Shown: one piece after another, positions 56,239-64,000 of the stretch
Layout of the letters: the number at the start of each line of letters is the position of its first letter
Position numbering within the stretch: the first letter of the stretch is position 1
NCBI RefSeq assembly: GCF_001857945.1
Contig: NZ_CP017770.1
Span: 3,844,001 to 3,908,000 of the forward strand
Source of the DNA: Paenibacillus crassostreae
Lineage (GTDB): Bacteria; Bacillota; Bacilli; Paenibacillales; Paenibacillaceae
Direction of reading: 5' to 3'
DNA length: 64,000 nt
Translations under genes and position numbers: made by a program
Notes under the pieces: model-generated
Seen by the model: only the letters and a program-made list of their open reading frames with translations
The model's database searches: none
What the model was told of the DNA's origin: nothing

Positions 56239-56640
56239 TTACACAAGATTCATCGCAAAAATGGAATGAATATTTCCCTCGGGATCACCGAAGAAGCCAG
56301 TAGTATGACCCCAAGACTTGATTTGTGGCCTTGTAACATCAATGGCTCCCTTCGAAACGAATTCATCGTACAAGGCATATACTTGATCCGGCGAATCACA
56401 TTGGAAATTAAGCTCGACGGCTTGTCCTTTGCGGCTTTCCCTGAAAGAAGAATATCCGTTGGTATTCTCTGCCATTAGCAATTTAGAGCAAATGGCCAAT
56501 CTCACTCCTGAATTGCTGAATTCTACGTAATGCTCCTCTTCTACAACAATAGTAAATCCCAAGACTTCCTGGTAAAACCGAGCCAATCGAGCAACATTAT
56601 CAGCTAGCAGTGTAAGTCCTTCCAGTTTTACTATCTTCAT
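56239..56640 (-). CDS. VOC (glyoxalase/bleomycin-resistance fold) family protein
   Basis: 133 residues with the paired beta-alpha-beta-beta-beta units of the VOC fold: GLTLLADNVARLARFYQEVL, EEHYVEFSNSGVRLAIC, then ELNFQCDSPDQVYALYDEF and FGDPEGNIHSIF. Conserved metal-type glutamates are partly kept. Could be a lyase, dioxygenase or binding protein; the substrate is unknown. GGCGAGG site before ATG. It is transcribed in the same direction as the AraC gene 104 bases upstream. Confidence 0.8.
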   Translation of the reverse strand: MKIVKLEGLTLLADNVARLARFYQEVLGFTIVVEEEHYVEFSNSGVRLAICSKLLMAENTNGYSSFRESRKGQAVELNFQCDSPDQVYALYDEFVSKGAIDVTRPQIKSWGHTTGFFGDPEGNIHSIFAMNLV

Positions 56641-56744
56641 TGTTTACCTCGCCTTCATCTTGAGTTTAGCATATTACAAATGGGTGTAATATTTTAACAT
56701 TTTAGGAGAACAATTCTAATAACCAATTAATAACTAGTGAGTGA

Positions 56745-57539
56745 TCATCTCGATAGATTTGCATAATCCTTCGGTGATTTTCCTATTACTTCCTTGAAAT
56801 CCTTGCTGAAATGAGCCTGATCGAAATAACCGAGTTCCAAAGCTAAATGGGCGATATCAGCTCCTTTTTCGATCGCTTCGCTAGCCTCGTGCATTCGATA
56901 ACGCTTTATGACCCACTTTGGACTGACGCCAATGTATTGTTTGAACAAGCGCTGCAAGGTGCGATGAGAAATATGAAAATCTTTCACAATAATCTCGACT
57001 CTTATAATGCTGCGGTCTTCAATCATTCGATCGATGATCCTGTTCAATAGGTCTACATTTTGATCGGGTTGGGGAAGATTCTGAGTTAATAATGTTTCGA
57101 GACCTACAAGTATATTATCCAAACTCGCATGGGCAAAAATTTCGTTTTCAGCTGTTTTTGCATCAAAAGGAAAGAATTCGGAAATGCTCGCTGTACGATT
57201 CGTTAAGGCAGTCATCGGAATCCCTCTATAACAATGAAAGGCACCGGGCCGATACAATACGCCAACGATCCGCCCTTCCCCTTGAAGAATGTACGTTGAT
57301 TTTTTGCTTTCGATCCCGTTGATTCGAGAAAGTCCACGTTGGAATATGATGTTGACACCCGGGTGCTGTAAGACTTCCTGACGATGCGGGGACTTGCCGG
57401 TCAAGTTCCAATCGACTATCCAATAGTGTTGGATAAAAAAACGCAAGTGTTCCGAAGGCTTATGACGTGAAATGGAAAAGTTCCTGTTTGCCGCTTTCAT
57501 CTGAAGGATACCTTTATTAGGATTCATATTATCATTCAT
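56745..57539 (-). CDS. AraC-family regulator with DUF6597-type N-terminal domain
   Basis: 264 residues. The N-terminal domain (about 1-150, HLRFFIQHYWIVDWNL, HPGVNIIFQRG, GVLYRPGAFHCY) is the cupin-like DUF6597 type. Two HTHs follow (RTLQRLFKQYIGVSPKWVIK and IAHLALELGYFDQAHFSKDF). It is divergent from the SRPBCC gene at 57655, which it may regulate. AAGGCGGTG site before ATG 57539. Confidence 0.87.
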   Translation of the reverse strand: MNDNMNPNKGILQMKAANRNFSISRHKPSEHLRFFIQHYWIVDWNLTGKSPHRQEVLQHPGVNIIFQRGLSRINGIESKKSTYILQGEGRIVGVLYRPGAFHCYRGIPMTALTNRTASISEFFPFDAKTAENEIFAHASLDNILVGLETLLTQNLPQPDQNVDLLNRIIDRMIEDRSIIRVEIIVKDFHISHRTLQRLFKQYIGVSPKWVIKRYRMHEASEAIEKGADIAHLALELGYFDQAHFSKDFKEVIGKSPKDYANLSR

Positions 57540-57654
57540 TCGTTACACCGCCTTAAGTGAAAATGTCGTGTTTTTACAAGAAAAGTGAATAACGGATTTG
57601 TTAATTTATAACTGAGATGAGTTTGTCACAACTAATATACAGGAGGATGAAGAA

Positions 57655-58107
57655 ATGAAAAAACTGGAATACGCTTTCTATATTGGGGCTGAGCCGAAAG
57701 AGGTCTGGGATGTATTATTCGATCCTAAGCTATCAATTCGCGCATTTATGGGTGGAGTAATCCGATCAAGCTTGAAAGTGGGCGATTCGATTGAGTTTGT
57801 TGGTCCTGGAAAAGATGGAGATGAAATAGTTTTTATTTATGGTCAGTTGTTAGAGTATGTGCCGCATAAAGTATTGAGCTACACAGATCACCCGGGACCT
57901 ACACACCATGTTCGACACGCGGAGTTGGAAAGCAGAGTGACCCTGACGTTAGACAAGGTTGGAAAATGCACCAGATTGCATCTCATTAATGATCAATGGA
58001 CTGATAACCATCCGCTCTACGAGAGTGCGGATCAATATTGGTGGATGATCCTTAGTCATATTAAAACAATTGTGGAAACCGGGAAATTTCTCGATTTTGG
58101 CTATTAA
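57655..58107 (+). CDS. SRPBCC (START/Bet v1-like) family protein
   Basis: 150 residues: EYAFYIGAEPKEVWDVLFDP at the N-terminus (typical AHSA1/polyketide-cyclase-like first strand and helix), GPGKDGDEIVFIYGQLLEYV, and a C-terminal helix (YWWMILSHIKTIVETGKFL). These domains bind hydrophobic ligands; no enzyme activity can be assigned. AGGAGGATG site before ATG. Divergent from the AraC gene. Confidence 0.82.
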   Translation: MKKLEYAFYIGAEPKEVWDVLFDPKLSIRAFMGGVIRSSLKVGDSIEFVGPGKDGDEIVFIYGQLLEYVPHKVLSYTDHPGPTHHVRHAELESRVTLTLDKVGKCTRLHLINDQWTDNHPLYESADQYWWMILSHIKTIVETGKFLDFGY

Positions 58108-58266
58108 TATGTGGGAATAATAGGAATAATGCAATGTTAGCATATTTCTGGTTGTGAAGCCAAACGACTTCGTTGAAAATCGAATGGTTCTTGCTTCAAA
58201 ATGAAACACGCTCCGATCAACTGCTCCAATCAAGCATGCAATACATGTATGCTAGTCAAGGAATGA

Positions 58267-58464
58267 GAAAAGCTAAGTTATGCTGAAAGGGATGTAAGAA
58301 GAAACTTTCAAAAGGAATTGGGAGTTAGTCCGAAAGAACTGTTAGACATCCTTCAATTTCAATACCTATTACGAGAACTATATAACGGTTTTCAGTCCCG
58401 ATACACGGATATAGCTTTAAAATACGGATACTATGATCAATCAAACAATGGTAGAAATAGTTAA
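58267..58464 (+). pseudogene. AraC-type HTH remnant
   Basis: A frame without a start codon reads LSYAERDVRRNFQKELGVSP and then IALKYGYYDQSNN before a stop. This matches the two helix-turn-helix units of an AraC regulator, broken off in the second unit (expected FDQSHF-xREF). It is related in style, but not identical, to the AraC protein at 56745. Confidence 0.65.
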
Positions 58465-58545
58465 TATTTGATATCTATGAACAGTGTCTCCTATATGCTA
58501 TTATCAAATCTAAGAAATTTGTCGATTCATCAGGAGGAAATACCT

Positions 58546-59670
58546 ATGGTTTTTATGAAAAATCTCATTCCCTACTCTCAAAAACGGCGCACAAACAGAG
58601 GTTTATCTGAAAATCAGCTGCAAGTTCATTATGATGAATTGCTATCTTTATTTAAAGAAAAAGGTGGCAATCACGTATCTCATCTTATTTTTTTGCAAGA
58701 TAAAAAACAATTTTGGACAAAAGATCAGAATGTATTAATTATGTATAAGCAAATATTTGATAAATTAGTCGTACTCGGAGATCCCATTGGTGAAGAATCA
58801 CATTTTCAATTGGCAATTACTGAATTTAATGAATTTTGTAAATCAAAAAAGTTAAAACCTATTTTTTATCAAGTAAGTCCAAGATATATGCACTCTTATC
58901 ATGATACTGGTTTTAGGTTTATAAAATTAGGGGAGGAGGCCATTATAAAGCTTACTCATTTTTCTCTTGAAGGAAAAAAGGGAGCAAACCTACGTAATAG
59001 AATGAATAAGTTTTTCCGTAACGGTTTTACATTTTGTGTTGTAGATCCTCCTCATACTGATCAACTGCTTGCAAAAATCAAAGAAGTATCGGATTCTTGG
59101 TTAGGAAGCCAGAAAGAGAAAGGATTCTCGGTAGTTTCATTTTGTAATGATTACGTCTCGCGTTTTTCGATTGCCCTTATACATAATGCAGAAGGGAAAA
59201 TTATTGCGTTTGCTACATTAGCTACGGATTATAAACAGACACTAATCATTGATCTTATGAGAAAGAACGAAGATAACCCTCATGGGACAATGGATGTATT
59301 GTTTTTACAAATCTTTGAATGGGCAAAATATAATAATTTTCAACAATGTAGTTTAGGGATTGCCCCTTTATCGAATGTTGGAAATTATAAACATTCCTTT
59401 ATTAGTGAAAAAATTATTCGTTTAGTATATCTCTATGGAAATGACAAGTATAATTTTAAAGGTTTAAAAGAGTTTAAAGGTAAATTTGCAACAGAATGGG
59501 AACCGAAATATTTAGCCTATAAAAAATCATTTTTTCCTATTATATTTATCCAATTAGTTTTTTTGATAAATCGTAAACAACAACCCCAACAAAAACCAAT
59601 AATTAGAAAGAATCGTATGTTTGTAAAAAAGATTTTGAGTAAAAAAGAGTTTTTTACGAAAGATTGGTAG
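58546..59670 (+). CDS. Stand-alone MprF-type aminoacyl-phosphatidylglycerol synthase catalytic domain (DUF2156)
   Basis: 374 residues from ATG 58546 (AGGAGG 7 bases upstream; the frame opens at 58468 without a site). The sequence follows the C-terminal GNAT-like tandem of MprF: VVLGDPIGEE, FYQVSPRYMHSYHDTGFRFI, KLGEEAIIKL, NRMNKFFRNG, MDVLFLQIFEWAK and CSLGIAPLSNVG. The N-terminal flippase membrane domain is absent. It should transfer an amino acid from aminoacyl-tRNA to phosphatidylglycerol. It is very AT-rich, unlike its neighbours, and ends next to an IS66 element, which suggests transfer. Confidence 0.78.
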   Translation: MVFMKNLIPYSQKRRTNRGLSENQLQVHYDELLSLFKEKGGNHVSHLIFLQDKKQFWTKDQNVLIMYKQIFDKLVVLGDPIGEESHFQLAITEFNEFCKSKKLKPIFYQVSPRYMHSYHDTGFRFIKLGEEAIIKLTHFSLEGKKGANLRNRMNKFFRNGFTFCVVDPPHTDQLLAKIKEVSDSWLGSQKEKGFSVVSFCNDYVSRFSIALIHNAEGKIIAFATLATDYKQTLIIDLMRKNEDNPHGTMDVLFLQIFEWAKYNNFQQCSLGIAPLSNVGNYKHSFISEKIIRLVYLYGNDKYNFKGLKEFKGKFATEWEPKYLAYKKSFFPIIFIQLVFLINRKQQPQQKPIIRKNRMFVKKILSKKEFFTKDW

Positions 59671-59758
59671 GAAAGTAAGCGTCAAACCCAGCACACCTTC
59701 AAGAACCCAAATATACATGAGACAATGGAGGCATCCCAAATAAATTGGAGGTTGCCTT

Positions 59759-60091
59759 ATGACAACAAAAGAACAACGTCGCAAGGATTGGTCATCTCGT
59801 ATCGAGGATTATCGAGCGAGTAATCTTTCAATGGCAGCTTGGTGCGATGCTCACCAAGTAACCAAAGAGCAGTTGAAGTACTGGCTCCGCAAACTAAAAG
59901 TAGTTCATTCAGATGCTGATGGCCCTGTCACTCCTAGCTGGGTTCCGCTAAAGGTTTCCGATCCAATCCAATCTATTACCCATGAATCTTCACTTGTCGT
60001 TCGTATCGGTTCAGTCCAAATTGAGATCCGTCCTGGCTTTGACCAACGGTTGCTTAAAGAAGTTGTGCAGTCACTGGAAGAGCCATGTTAA
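59759..60091 (+). CDS. tnpA: IS66 accessory protein TnpA
   Basis: 110 residues; IS66 TnpA has an HTH with the AWCDAHQVTKEQLKYWLRKL type helix pair in the first half, as here (about 22-45). It is required with TnpB for IS66 transposition. Its 3' end overlaps tnpB by 7 bases. Confidence 0.88.
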   Translation: MTTKEQRRKDWSSRIEDYRASNLSMAAWCDAHQVTKEQLKYWLRKLKVVHSDADGPVTPSWVPLKVSDPIQSITHESSLVVRIGSVQIEIRPGFDQRLLKEVVQSLEEPC

Positions 60092-60438
60092 CATTATCCA
60101 GCGTCCATCATGTCTATCTTGCCACAGGATCAACAGATCTGCGGAAGTCTATTGACGGATTAGCCGCAATCGTGCAGGAAGGCTTTGGACTCAATCCCTT
60201 TTCTTCATGCTTGTTTGTTTTCTGCAACCGCGAATGTAACAAGATCAAGATTTTACACTGGGAGCACAACGGTTTTTGGCTGTTTTACCGCAGACTTGAA
60301 CGAGGCACGTTTCAGTGGCCGAACGAAAGCGTCGGTACCGCAACCATTACCTCCCGCGAGCTTCGCTGGCTGCTGGATGGACTTTCGCTTAGTCAGCGTC
60401 AGGCACATCCAATAGTTACGGCTGATTCTGTCGTATAA
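60085..60438 (+). CDS. tnpB: IS66 accessory protein TnpB (Orf2-like)
   Basis: 117 residues with the IS66 Orf2 signature: VYLATGSTDLRKSIDGLAAI, FVFCNRECNKIKILHWEHNG and FWLFYRRLERGTFQWP. Complete in length. Overlaps tnpA and lies about 50 bases before the open frame of tnpC. Confidence 0.93.
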   Translation: MLTLSSVHHVYLATGSTDLRKSIDGLAAIVQEGFGLNPFSSCLFVFCNRECNKIKILHWEHNGFWLFYRRLERGTFQWPNESVGTATITSRELRWLLDGLSLSQRQAHPIVTADSVV

Positions 60439-60486
60439 CTCAAATGTTCGCTGTATCGCCATACCTTGCGGCAGGGATGATGCGAC

Positions 60487-62046
60487 ATTTTCCGAACAAC
60501 AATCGAAAAACTGAATCAGCGAATTGCTAAGCAGGAACAGCAAATTTCTGAGCTTACTGCTTTACTCAGGTGGTATGAGGAGCAGAACCGTCTTGCGAAA
60601 CAAAAACGTTTTGGTGCATCCAGTGAGAAGACGAACCCGGACCAATTGGAACTGAATTTGTTCAACGAAGCCGAGGTGCTTGCGACACCTGAAGGACAAG
60701 AGCCACAGATGGAGCAGGTGACCTACGAGCGCCGGAAGACGACCGGTAGGCGTGAAGTAGATTTTGATCGGTTACCGATTGAAACGGTGACTTATGAACT
60801 CAATGAGTTGGATCAGACCTGTTCGTGCTGTGGCGGTTCGCTCCATGAAATGAGCACCGAGACGCGCAGCGAGATCGCCATTGTGCCGCCTCAAGTCAAG
60901 GTCATCCGCCACGTGAGGCAGGTTTATTCCTGCCGATCATGCGAGCGCAATGACATTCATACACCTATCATCACGGCACAAATGCCAAAGCCTGTCTACC
61001 CGGGGAGCCTAGCTTCGCCGTCAATTCTGGCGCATGTGATGTGCCAGAAATATGTGGAAAGCTTACCGCTTTATCGGCAAGAACAGCACTTTGCTCGTCT
61101 AGGCTTCACATTGTCCCGGCAAACGATGGCGAATTGGATGATCTACGGAGCGGAGAAGTGGCTGACGCCAGTGGTTAGCGCCATGAAAGAATACTTGCTG
61201 AAGAAAGATATCTTACATGCTGATGAGACCACGTTACAAGTGCTGCACGAGCCAGGCAAATCGGCCGAATCGAAATCCTATCTTTGGTTATATCGCAGCG
61301 GACGCGTAGAAGACCCAGCTGTTGTGTTCGATTACCAGAGAACCCGAGGAGGCGAGCATCCGCGAAACTTTTTGGCTGGATTCAAAGGCTATCTGCATGT
61401 CGACGGTTACCCAGGATATCACAAAGTGGCCGATGTGACACTTGTCGCCTGCTGGGCACATGCACGGCGTAAATATGACGAGGCTTTAAAGGCGGCGCCG
61501 CCAGAGGCAAGGAACAATCCGGAAACGGTAGCGAAGCAAGGCCTGAAGTTCTGTAATGAACTCTTTGCCATTGAAGATCTGAAGGAAGCATCGCCAGAGG
61601 AACGCTATACCGCACGGCAGGAAAGAAGTCTTCCTGTGATCGAAGCTTACCAAAATTGGCTGAAGCAACAGCGGTCACGAACGTTACCTAAGAGTTTGAC
61701 AGGACAAGCAATCGCCTACAGCTTAAATCAATGGGAAAAGCTGGCGGCATACCTTGCTGACGGACGACTCGAGATCGACAACAACAGAAGCGAACGGTCG
61801 ATTAAACCTTTTGTAATAGGCCGGAAAAATTGGCTCTTTGCTAACACCCCGCGAGGCGCAAAGGCCAGTGCTAACATTTACAGCGTTGTCGAAACTGCAA
61901 AGGAAAATGGACTCAAGCCATTCGACTACTTGAAGTTTCTCTTTGAACAGCTACCTCAGCTAACAGGTCAGCTCGATCCGCAGGCGCTAGAGCCATTCAT
62001 GCCATGGTCAGCCTCGCTGCCAGCGCATTGCCGGCTAAAGTCTTAA
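60487..62046 (+). CDS. tnpC: IS66 transposase TnpC
   Basis: The frame is open from 60481 and coding from its beginning: a coiled-coil region (KLNQRIAKQEQQISELTALL), then RFGASSEKT, the zinc-finger-like CSCCGG ... CRSC, and the DDE domain with HADETTLQV, HVDGYPGYH and the late glutamate in NNRSERSIKPF. The expected N-terminus lacks an ATG/GTG/TTG start; the nearest ATGs (60477, 60480) are in another frame. Either a rare start (ATT 60487) or a frameshift near 60480 is implied. The first ATG in frame, at 60646, would remove the coiled coil. Confidence 0.75.
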   Translation: MFRTTIEKLNQRIAKQEQQISELTALLRWYEEQNRLAKQKRFGASSEKTNPDQLELNLFNEAEVLATPEGQEPQMEQVTYERRKTTGRREVDFDRLPIETVTYELNELDQTCSCCGGSLHEMSTETRSEIAIVPPQVKVIRHVRQVYSCRSCERNDIHTPIITAQMPKPVYPGSLASPSILAHVMCQKYVESLPLYRQEQHFARLGFTLSRQTMANWMIYGAEKWLTPVVSAMKEYLLKKDILHADETTLQVLHEPGKSAESKSYLWLYRSGRVEDPAVVFDYQRTRGGEHPRNFLAGFKGYLHVDGYPGYHKVADVTLVACWAHARRKYDEALKAAPPEARNNPETVAKQGLKFCNELFAIEDLKEASPEERYTARQERSLPVIEAYQNWLKQQRSRTLPKSLTGQAIAYSLNQWEKLAAYLADGRLEIDNNRSERSIKPFVIGRKNWLFANTPRGAKASANIYSVVETAKENGLKPFDYLKFLFEQLPQLTGQLDPQALEPFMPWSASLPAHCRLKS

Positions 62047-62058
62047 ACAGCAGATATT

Positions 62059-62080
62059 TCTCTCTCTCTCTCTCTCTCTC
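62059..62080. repeat. TC dinucleotide microsatellite
   Basis: Eleven TC units in a row between the tnpC stop and the right end of the IS. Confidence 0.95.
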
Positions 62081-62104
62081 CTAAAATGGGGGCTGTTTGA
62101 GCTT

Positions 62105-62337
62105 CAATTCAAAGGAGAAATTAATTTTTCGCTTTCGAACACGCCGCAAGTAGATCCTATACATAAACAGGGGTCGGCAGATGGCAAGAACACCGTATAA
62201 AAGGGAGGAGACGCATGCGTCTCCCTCTGATTTTTACCGATTGAAACAGGATTTTGTTTTTGACCTTGCGAGCTGCTCACCGCCTTACGTTGCTGTTTGC
62301 CTACACTTATCGTTGTGAAAACGCCTGAGCATTATCT
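62105..62337. other. Intergenic DNA with a terminator-like hairpin
   Basis: GGAGACGCATGCGTCTCC (62207-62224) is a perfect palindrome extended by GGG/CCC and followed by CTCTGATTTTT, so it may end plus-strand transcription. No gene is seen in the rest. Confidence 0.5.
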
Positions 62338-62601
62338 TCACTGATCAAACAAAGAAACAGTAGGGTTAGGTACAAGCATTTTTGCAGATGAAGATAATTT
62401 AAGTGTAGTTTGACTCCTTGAAGTCGCATTATCAAATATACTAATCCATTCATTGTTTACACTCATTATTTTCTTTATGATTTCATCAGGATAATCTGTT
62501 TGATTTTGATGCTGTTGGAAGTACAAACTAATATCCTGAGCAATTTTACTGGATAAGTTATTCCTTTCATCATCATGCTTCTTATCAATTGTGTTATCCA
62601 T
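62338..62601 (-). CDS. Small hydrophilic protein, unknown function
   Basis: 87 residues from ATG 62601 (or TTG 62610); only a weak GCGGAA site. Polar and helical at the start (DERNNLSSKIAQDISLYFQQ), with no motif I recognise. It follows the double-HTH gene by 31 bases on the same strand, so it is probably translated from that transcript. Could be a small partner or plain hypothetical. Confidence 0.45.
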   Translation of the reverse strand: MDNTIDKKHDDERNNLSSKIAQDISLYFQQHQNQTDYPDEIIKKIMSVNNEWISIFDNATSRSQTTLKLSSSAKMLVPNPTVSLFDQ

Positions 62602-62632
62602 CTGATTCAATTCCGCATACGAGGAAAGGAAT

Positions 62633-63370
62633 CTAAAACCTTTCCTCTAAGCGTTTTAAAGCCTTTTCGTAAGCCAGCACTCGCTCCTTCTCTTCCCAAT
62701 CAAGCCTTTTCAGAATTCGTTCCCAATAAATATTCCCAGAGTCCGCATAGGATTTTGCAGTTTCTCTCCACAGGAAAGCCTCAGCTTCTTCAAGTACGAT
62801 ATAGTATCTGCTCTGTATTTTGAAATGGGGCATGCCATCTTCTTTAATTAAGCTATATATAGTCGCAGGGCTTGTCCGAAAGTGCTTTGATGCCTCTTTA
62901 ATCGTAAGAATGGTTCTTCCGTAATACCTCTCCCTCTCTCCCTTAGTCAATTGATTTATCTCGTCTGAGAAATTCGCTAGTTCTTCCTTAAAGATCTTTC
63001 TGATTATCTCCTCGATCATCTCAGGCTCCCCCTTTGACTTTTCAAAATTTCTAATTTCCTCTTGTACTACTTTTACATCCCACTCTTTTTCCGGATCCTT
63101 CCACCTGTTTGCGCGGAACATAACGATGGTCTCTTCAATTTCATTGTAATCAAAAATAATTCTCGCCCTTACTTTCCTGTGTGGCATTGCCCTTGTATAG
63201 GTCAGCTGTCGTAATGTATAAACTCCTATGCCCGTTCTATCCGCAACCTCACTTATTGTCATGTATTGTTTTAAGGTAAGACTATGTCGTGTCTTAATTT
63301 CTATTAAAGTTTGAACTAGTTCATCTCTAAGGAGTCGCTGAAGATGGTGTTCAAAAATAAAGTCGTCCAT
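62633..63370 (-). CDS. Protein with two excisionase-like (HTH_17) DNA-binding domains
   Basis: 245 residues from ATG 63370 (GAGGTGG 10 bases upstream; TTG 63373 is the alternative). The first HTH (about 35-70) reads MTISEVADRTGIGVYTLRQL...MPHRK and the second (about 155-195) reads LTIKEASKHFRTSPATIYSL...MPHFK. Both end in the MPH+K wing typical of excisionase/MerR-like HTH_17 domains. A charged helical linker and a C-terminal charged helix complete the protein. It may be a mobile-element regulator or recombination directionality-type factor. Confidence 0.65.
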   Translation of the reverse strand: MDDFIFEHHLQRLLRDELVQTLIEIKTRHSLTLKQYMTISEVADRTGIGVYTLRQLTYTRAMPHRKVRARIIFDYNEIEETIVMFRANRWKDPEKEWDVKVVQEEIRNFEKSKGEPEMIEEIIRKIFKEELANFSDEINQLTKGERERYYGRTILTIKEASKHFRTSPATIYSLIKEDGMPHFKIQSRYYIVLEEAEAFLWRETAKSYADSGNIYWERILKRLDWEEKERVLAYEKALKRLEERF

Positions 63371-63455
63371 CAAGCTTAATCCACCTCGTTTATTCTCAAT
63401 TTGTTGTATAATAGATTACACGCATGATTCCTATTGAAGTAGGTGTTTTCCCAAT

Positions 63456-63758
63456 ATGGAGAGACAAGAAATCAAAGACACGTTAGAATCACTATATAAT
63501 GATTATTATGACGGATTATATTCAGAGGAACAATTAAAGGCAGAATTAAAGACCCTCTATCTCGGTAGTACAATTAGTGCAGACGAATAGTCAGAGTTAA
63601 TCCTAGACGCCCAGTGGAAAAACGCTAGTGAAAAGGATTATTTAGATAAGAAGATACAGATAGCCGAAGAATCTGATAGGGGTGGAGATGTGTTCTTTTG
63701 TATAGCCTCTCGGCATTCGCCGATGCTTGGGCTTGTATTGATTATTTTATTTTATTGA
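63456..63758 (+). pseudogene. ORF interrupted by in-frame TAG
   Basis: ATG 63456 opens a frame reading MERQEIKDTLESLYNDYYDG to ...STISADE, then TAG (63588-63590). The same frame continues as SELILDAQWKNASEKDYLDK to a TGA at 63756-63758, about 100 codons in all. Both parts have protein-like, charged helical content, so this is either a 44-residue peptide gene followed by chance sequence or a small gene with a nonsense mutation. No family recognised. Confidence 0.45.
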
Positions 63759-63818
63759 TACAATATTAATTGGCATCATTTTTAAATAATCTAATTAAAA
63801 ATCTAAGGAGTGAAACGA

Positions 63819-64000
63819 ATGTCAGTTGATGTTAATCTTAGTTTTAATGGGAATACTCGTGAAGCCGTTGAGTTTTACGCAGAGGTTTTTGGGATAGAAA
63901 AAACCCATTTTATGACCTTTGGAGAAACCCCCTCTCATCCAGACTATCCGCTTCCTGAAGAAGCCAAAAATTTAGTTATGCTCTCAAGACTTAATATTGA
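63819..64000 (+). CDS. VOC/PhnB-like protein (5' part only, runs off the window)
   Basis: About 60 residues seen, from ATG 63819 behind AAGGAGTG. Sequence VDVNLSFNGNTREAVEFYAE, then VFGIEKTHFMTFGETP, has the start of the PhnB / '3-demethylubiquinone-9 methyltransferase-like' VOC family, small glyoxalase-fold proteins of unknown substrate. The gene continues beyond the window. Confidence 0.75.
   Translation, partial: MSVDVNLSFNGNTREAVEFYAEVFGIEKTHFMTFGETPSHPDYPLPEEAKNLVMLSRLNI

Larger units (their letters stand above)
59675..62104 (+). mobile_element. IS66-family insertion sequence
   Basis: Carries the three IS66 genes tnpA, tnpB and tnpC in order. The left end GTAAGCGTCAAACCCAGC (59675) and the reverse of the right end (AAGCTCAAACAGCC, up to about 62104) are imperfect inverted repeats. 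I find no clear 8-bp target duplication. The tnpC start is abnormal, so the element may be inactive. Confidence 0.75.

Noticed and set aside
59667..62112. Target-site duplication of the IS66 element
   Set aside because: The 8 bases on either side of the proposed ends do not match, so I do not claim one.
63588..63590. TAG read-through as pyrrolysine or another recoding event
   Set aside because: No pyrrolysine genes or recoding structure are visible; a plain stop or nonsense mutation is simpler.

Overview
The window looks like chromosome of a spore-forming member of the Paenibacillaceae/Bacillales. This is inferred from gene content and order (cotJABC, YheC/YheD spore-coat ATP-grasp proteins, ytrI/ytrH, ytaF, an alpha/beta SASP, SufCDSUB-type genes), from AT-rich DNA with strong AGGAGG ribosome-binding sites, and from the frequent use of TTG and GTG starts. 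From about 21 to 49.7 kb the gene order follows the Bacillus subtilis block ytpI-ytoI / ytrI-ytrH / dnaE / accDA / pyk / fxsA / citZ-icd-mdh / phoPR / polA-mutM-ytaF-coaE / nrdR. There are local differences: pfkA is missing between accA and pyk, the phoR/phoP order is inverted, and pstB-phoU is inserted.

Layout. 0-3.6 kb: 3' end of a suf Fe-S assembly operon (sufD', sufS, sufU, sufB), followed by a decayed tyrosine integrase. 4.2-12.8 kb: a DUF7010-like membrane protein, a structured intergenic repeat, two HD-GYP genes around a YunD-like metallophosphoesterase and uppP, a YfkAB-type radical SAM gene and a CNNM/CBS/CorC transporter. 12.9-20.9 kb: the spore-coat region, with cotJABC on the plus strand facing an operon of five tandem YheC/YheD-like ATP-grasp genes on the minus strand, with yheA divergent. 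21.4-28 kb: ytoI, ytpI, ytrI, ytrH, dnaE and a small conserved gene. 28-36.6 kb: central carbon and lipid precursor genes (accDA, pyk, citZ, icd, mdh); citZ has a recognisable sigma-A promoter with a downstream cre-like operator, and a 66-bp repeat occurs three times in tandem between citZ and icd. 36.7-43.2 kb: an SDR, a BASS transporter, then a phosphate-response block phoR, phoP, pstB, phoU with two clear Pho-box promoters. 43.3-49.7 kb: polA, mutM, ytaF, coaE, a lytic transglycosylase, a SASP gene and nrdR.

49.8-64 kb is accessory DNA. An intact tRNA-Ala(GGC) at 49774-49849 and a 56-bp copy of its 3' part at 55943-55998 bracket about 6.1 kb of cargo, the classic layout of an integrated island. 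The cargo is a large MalT/LAL-type LuxR regulator, a small protein family present twice, a small membrane protein, an SDR and a quinone-oxidoreductase-like gene. The cargo carries an internal segmental duplication whose first copy is wrecked. Beyond it lie a VOC protein, an AraC regulator divergent from an SRPBCC protein, an AraC remnant, a stand-alone MprF-type catalytic domain, an IS66 element, a double-HTH protein with a small partner, an ORF interrupted by TAG, and the start of a second VOC gene.

The best candidates for something little described are the five-gene ATP-grasp array, the duplicated and partly broken LAL/small-protein/oxidoreductase module inside the tRNA-bounded island, and the 66-bp tandem repeats between TCA-cycle genes. 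All functional calls come from reading motifs and recalled family knowledge; no database search was run.
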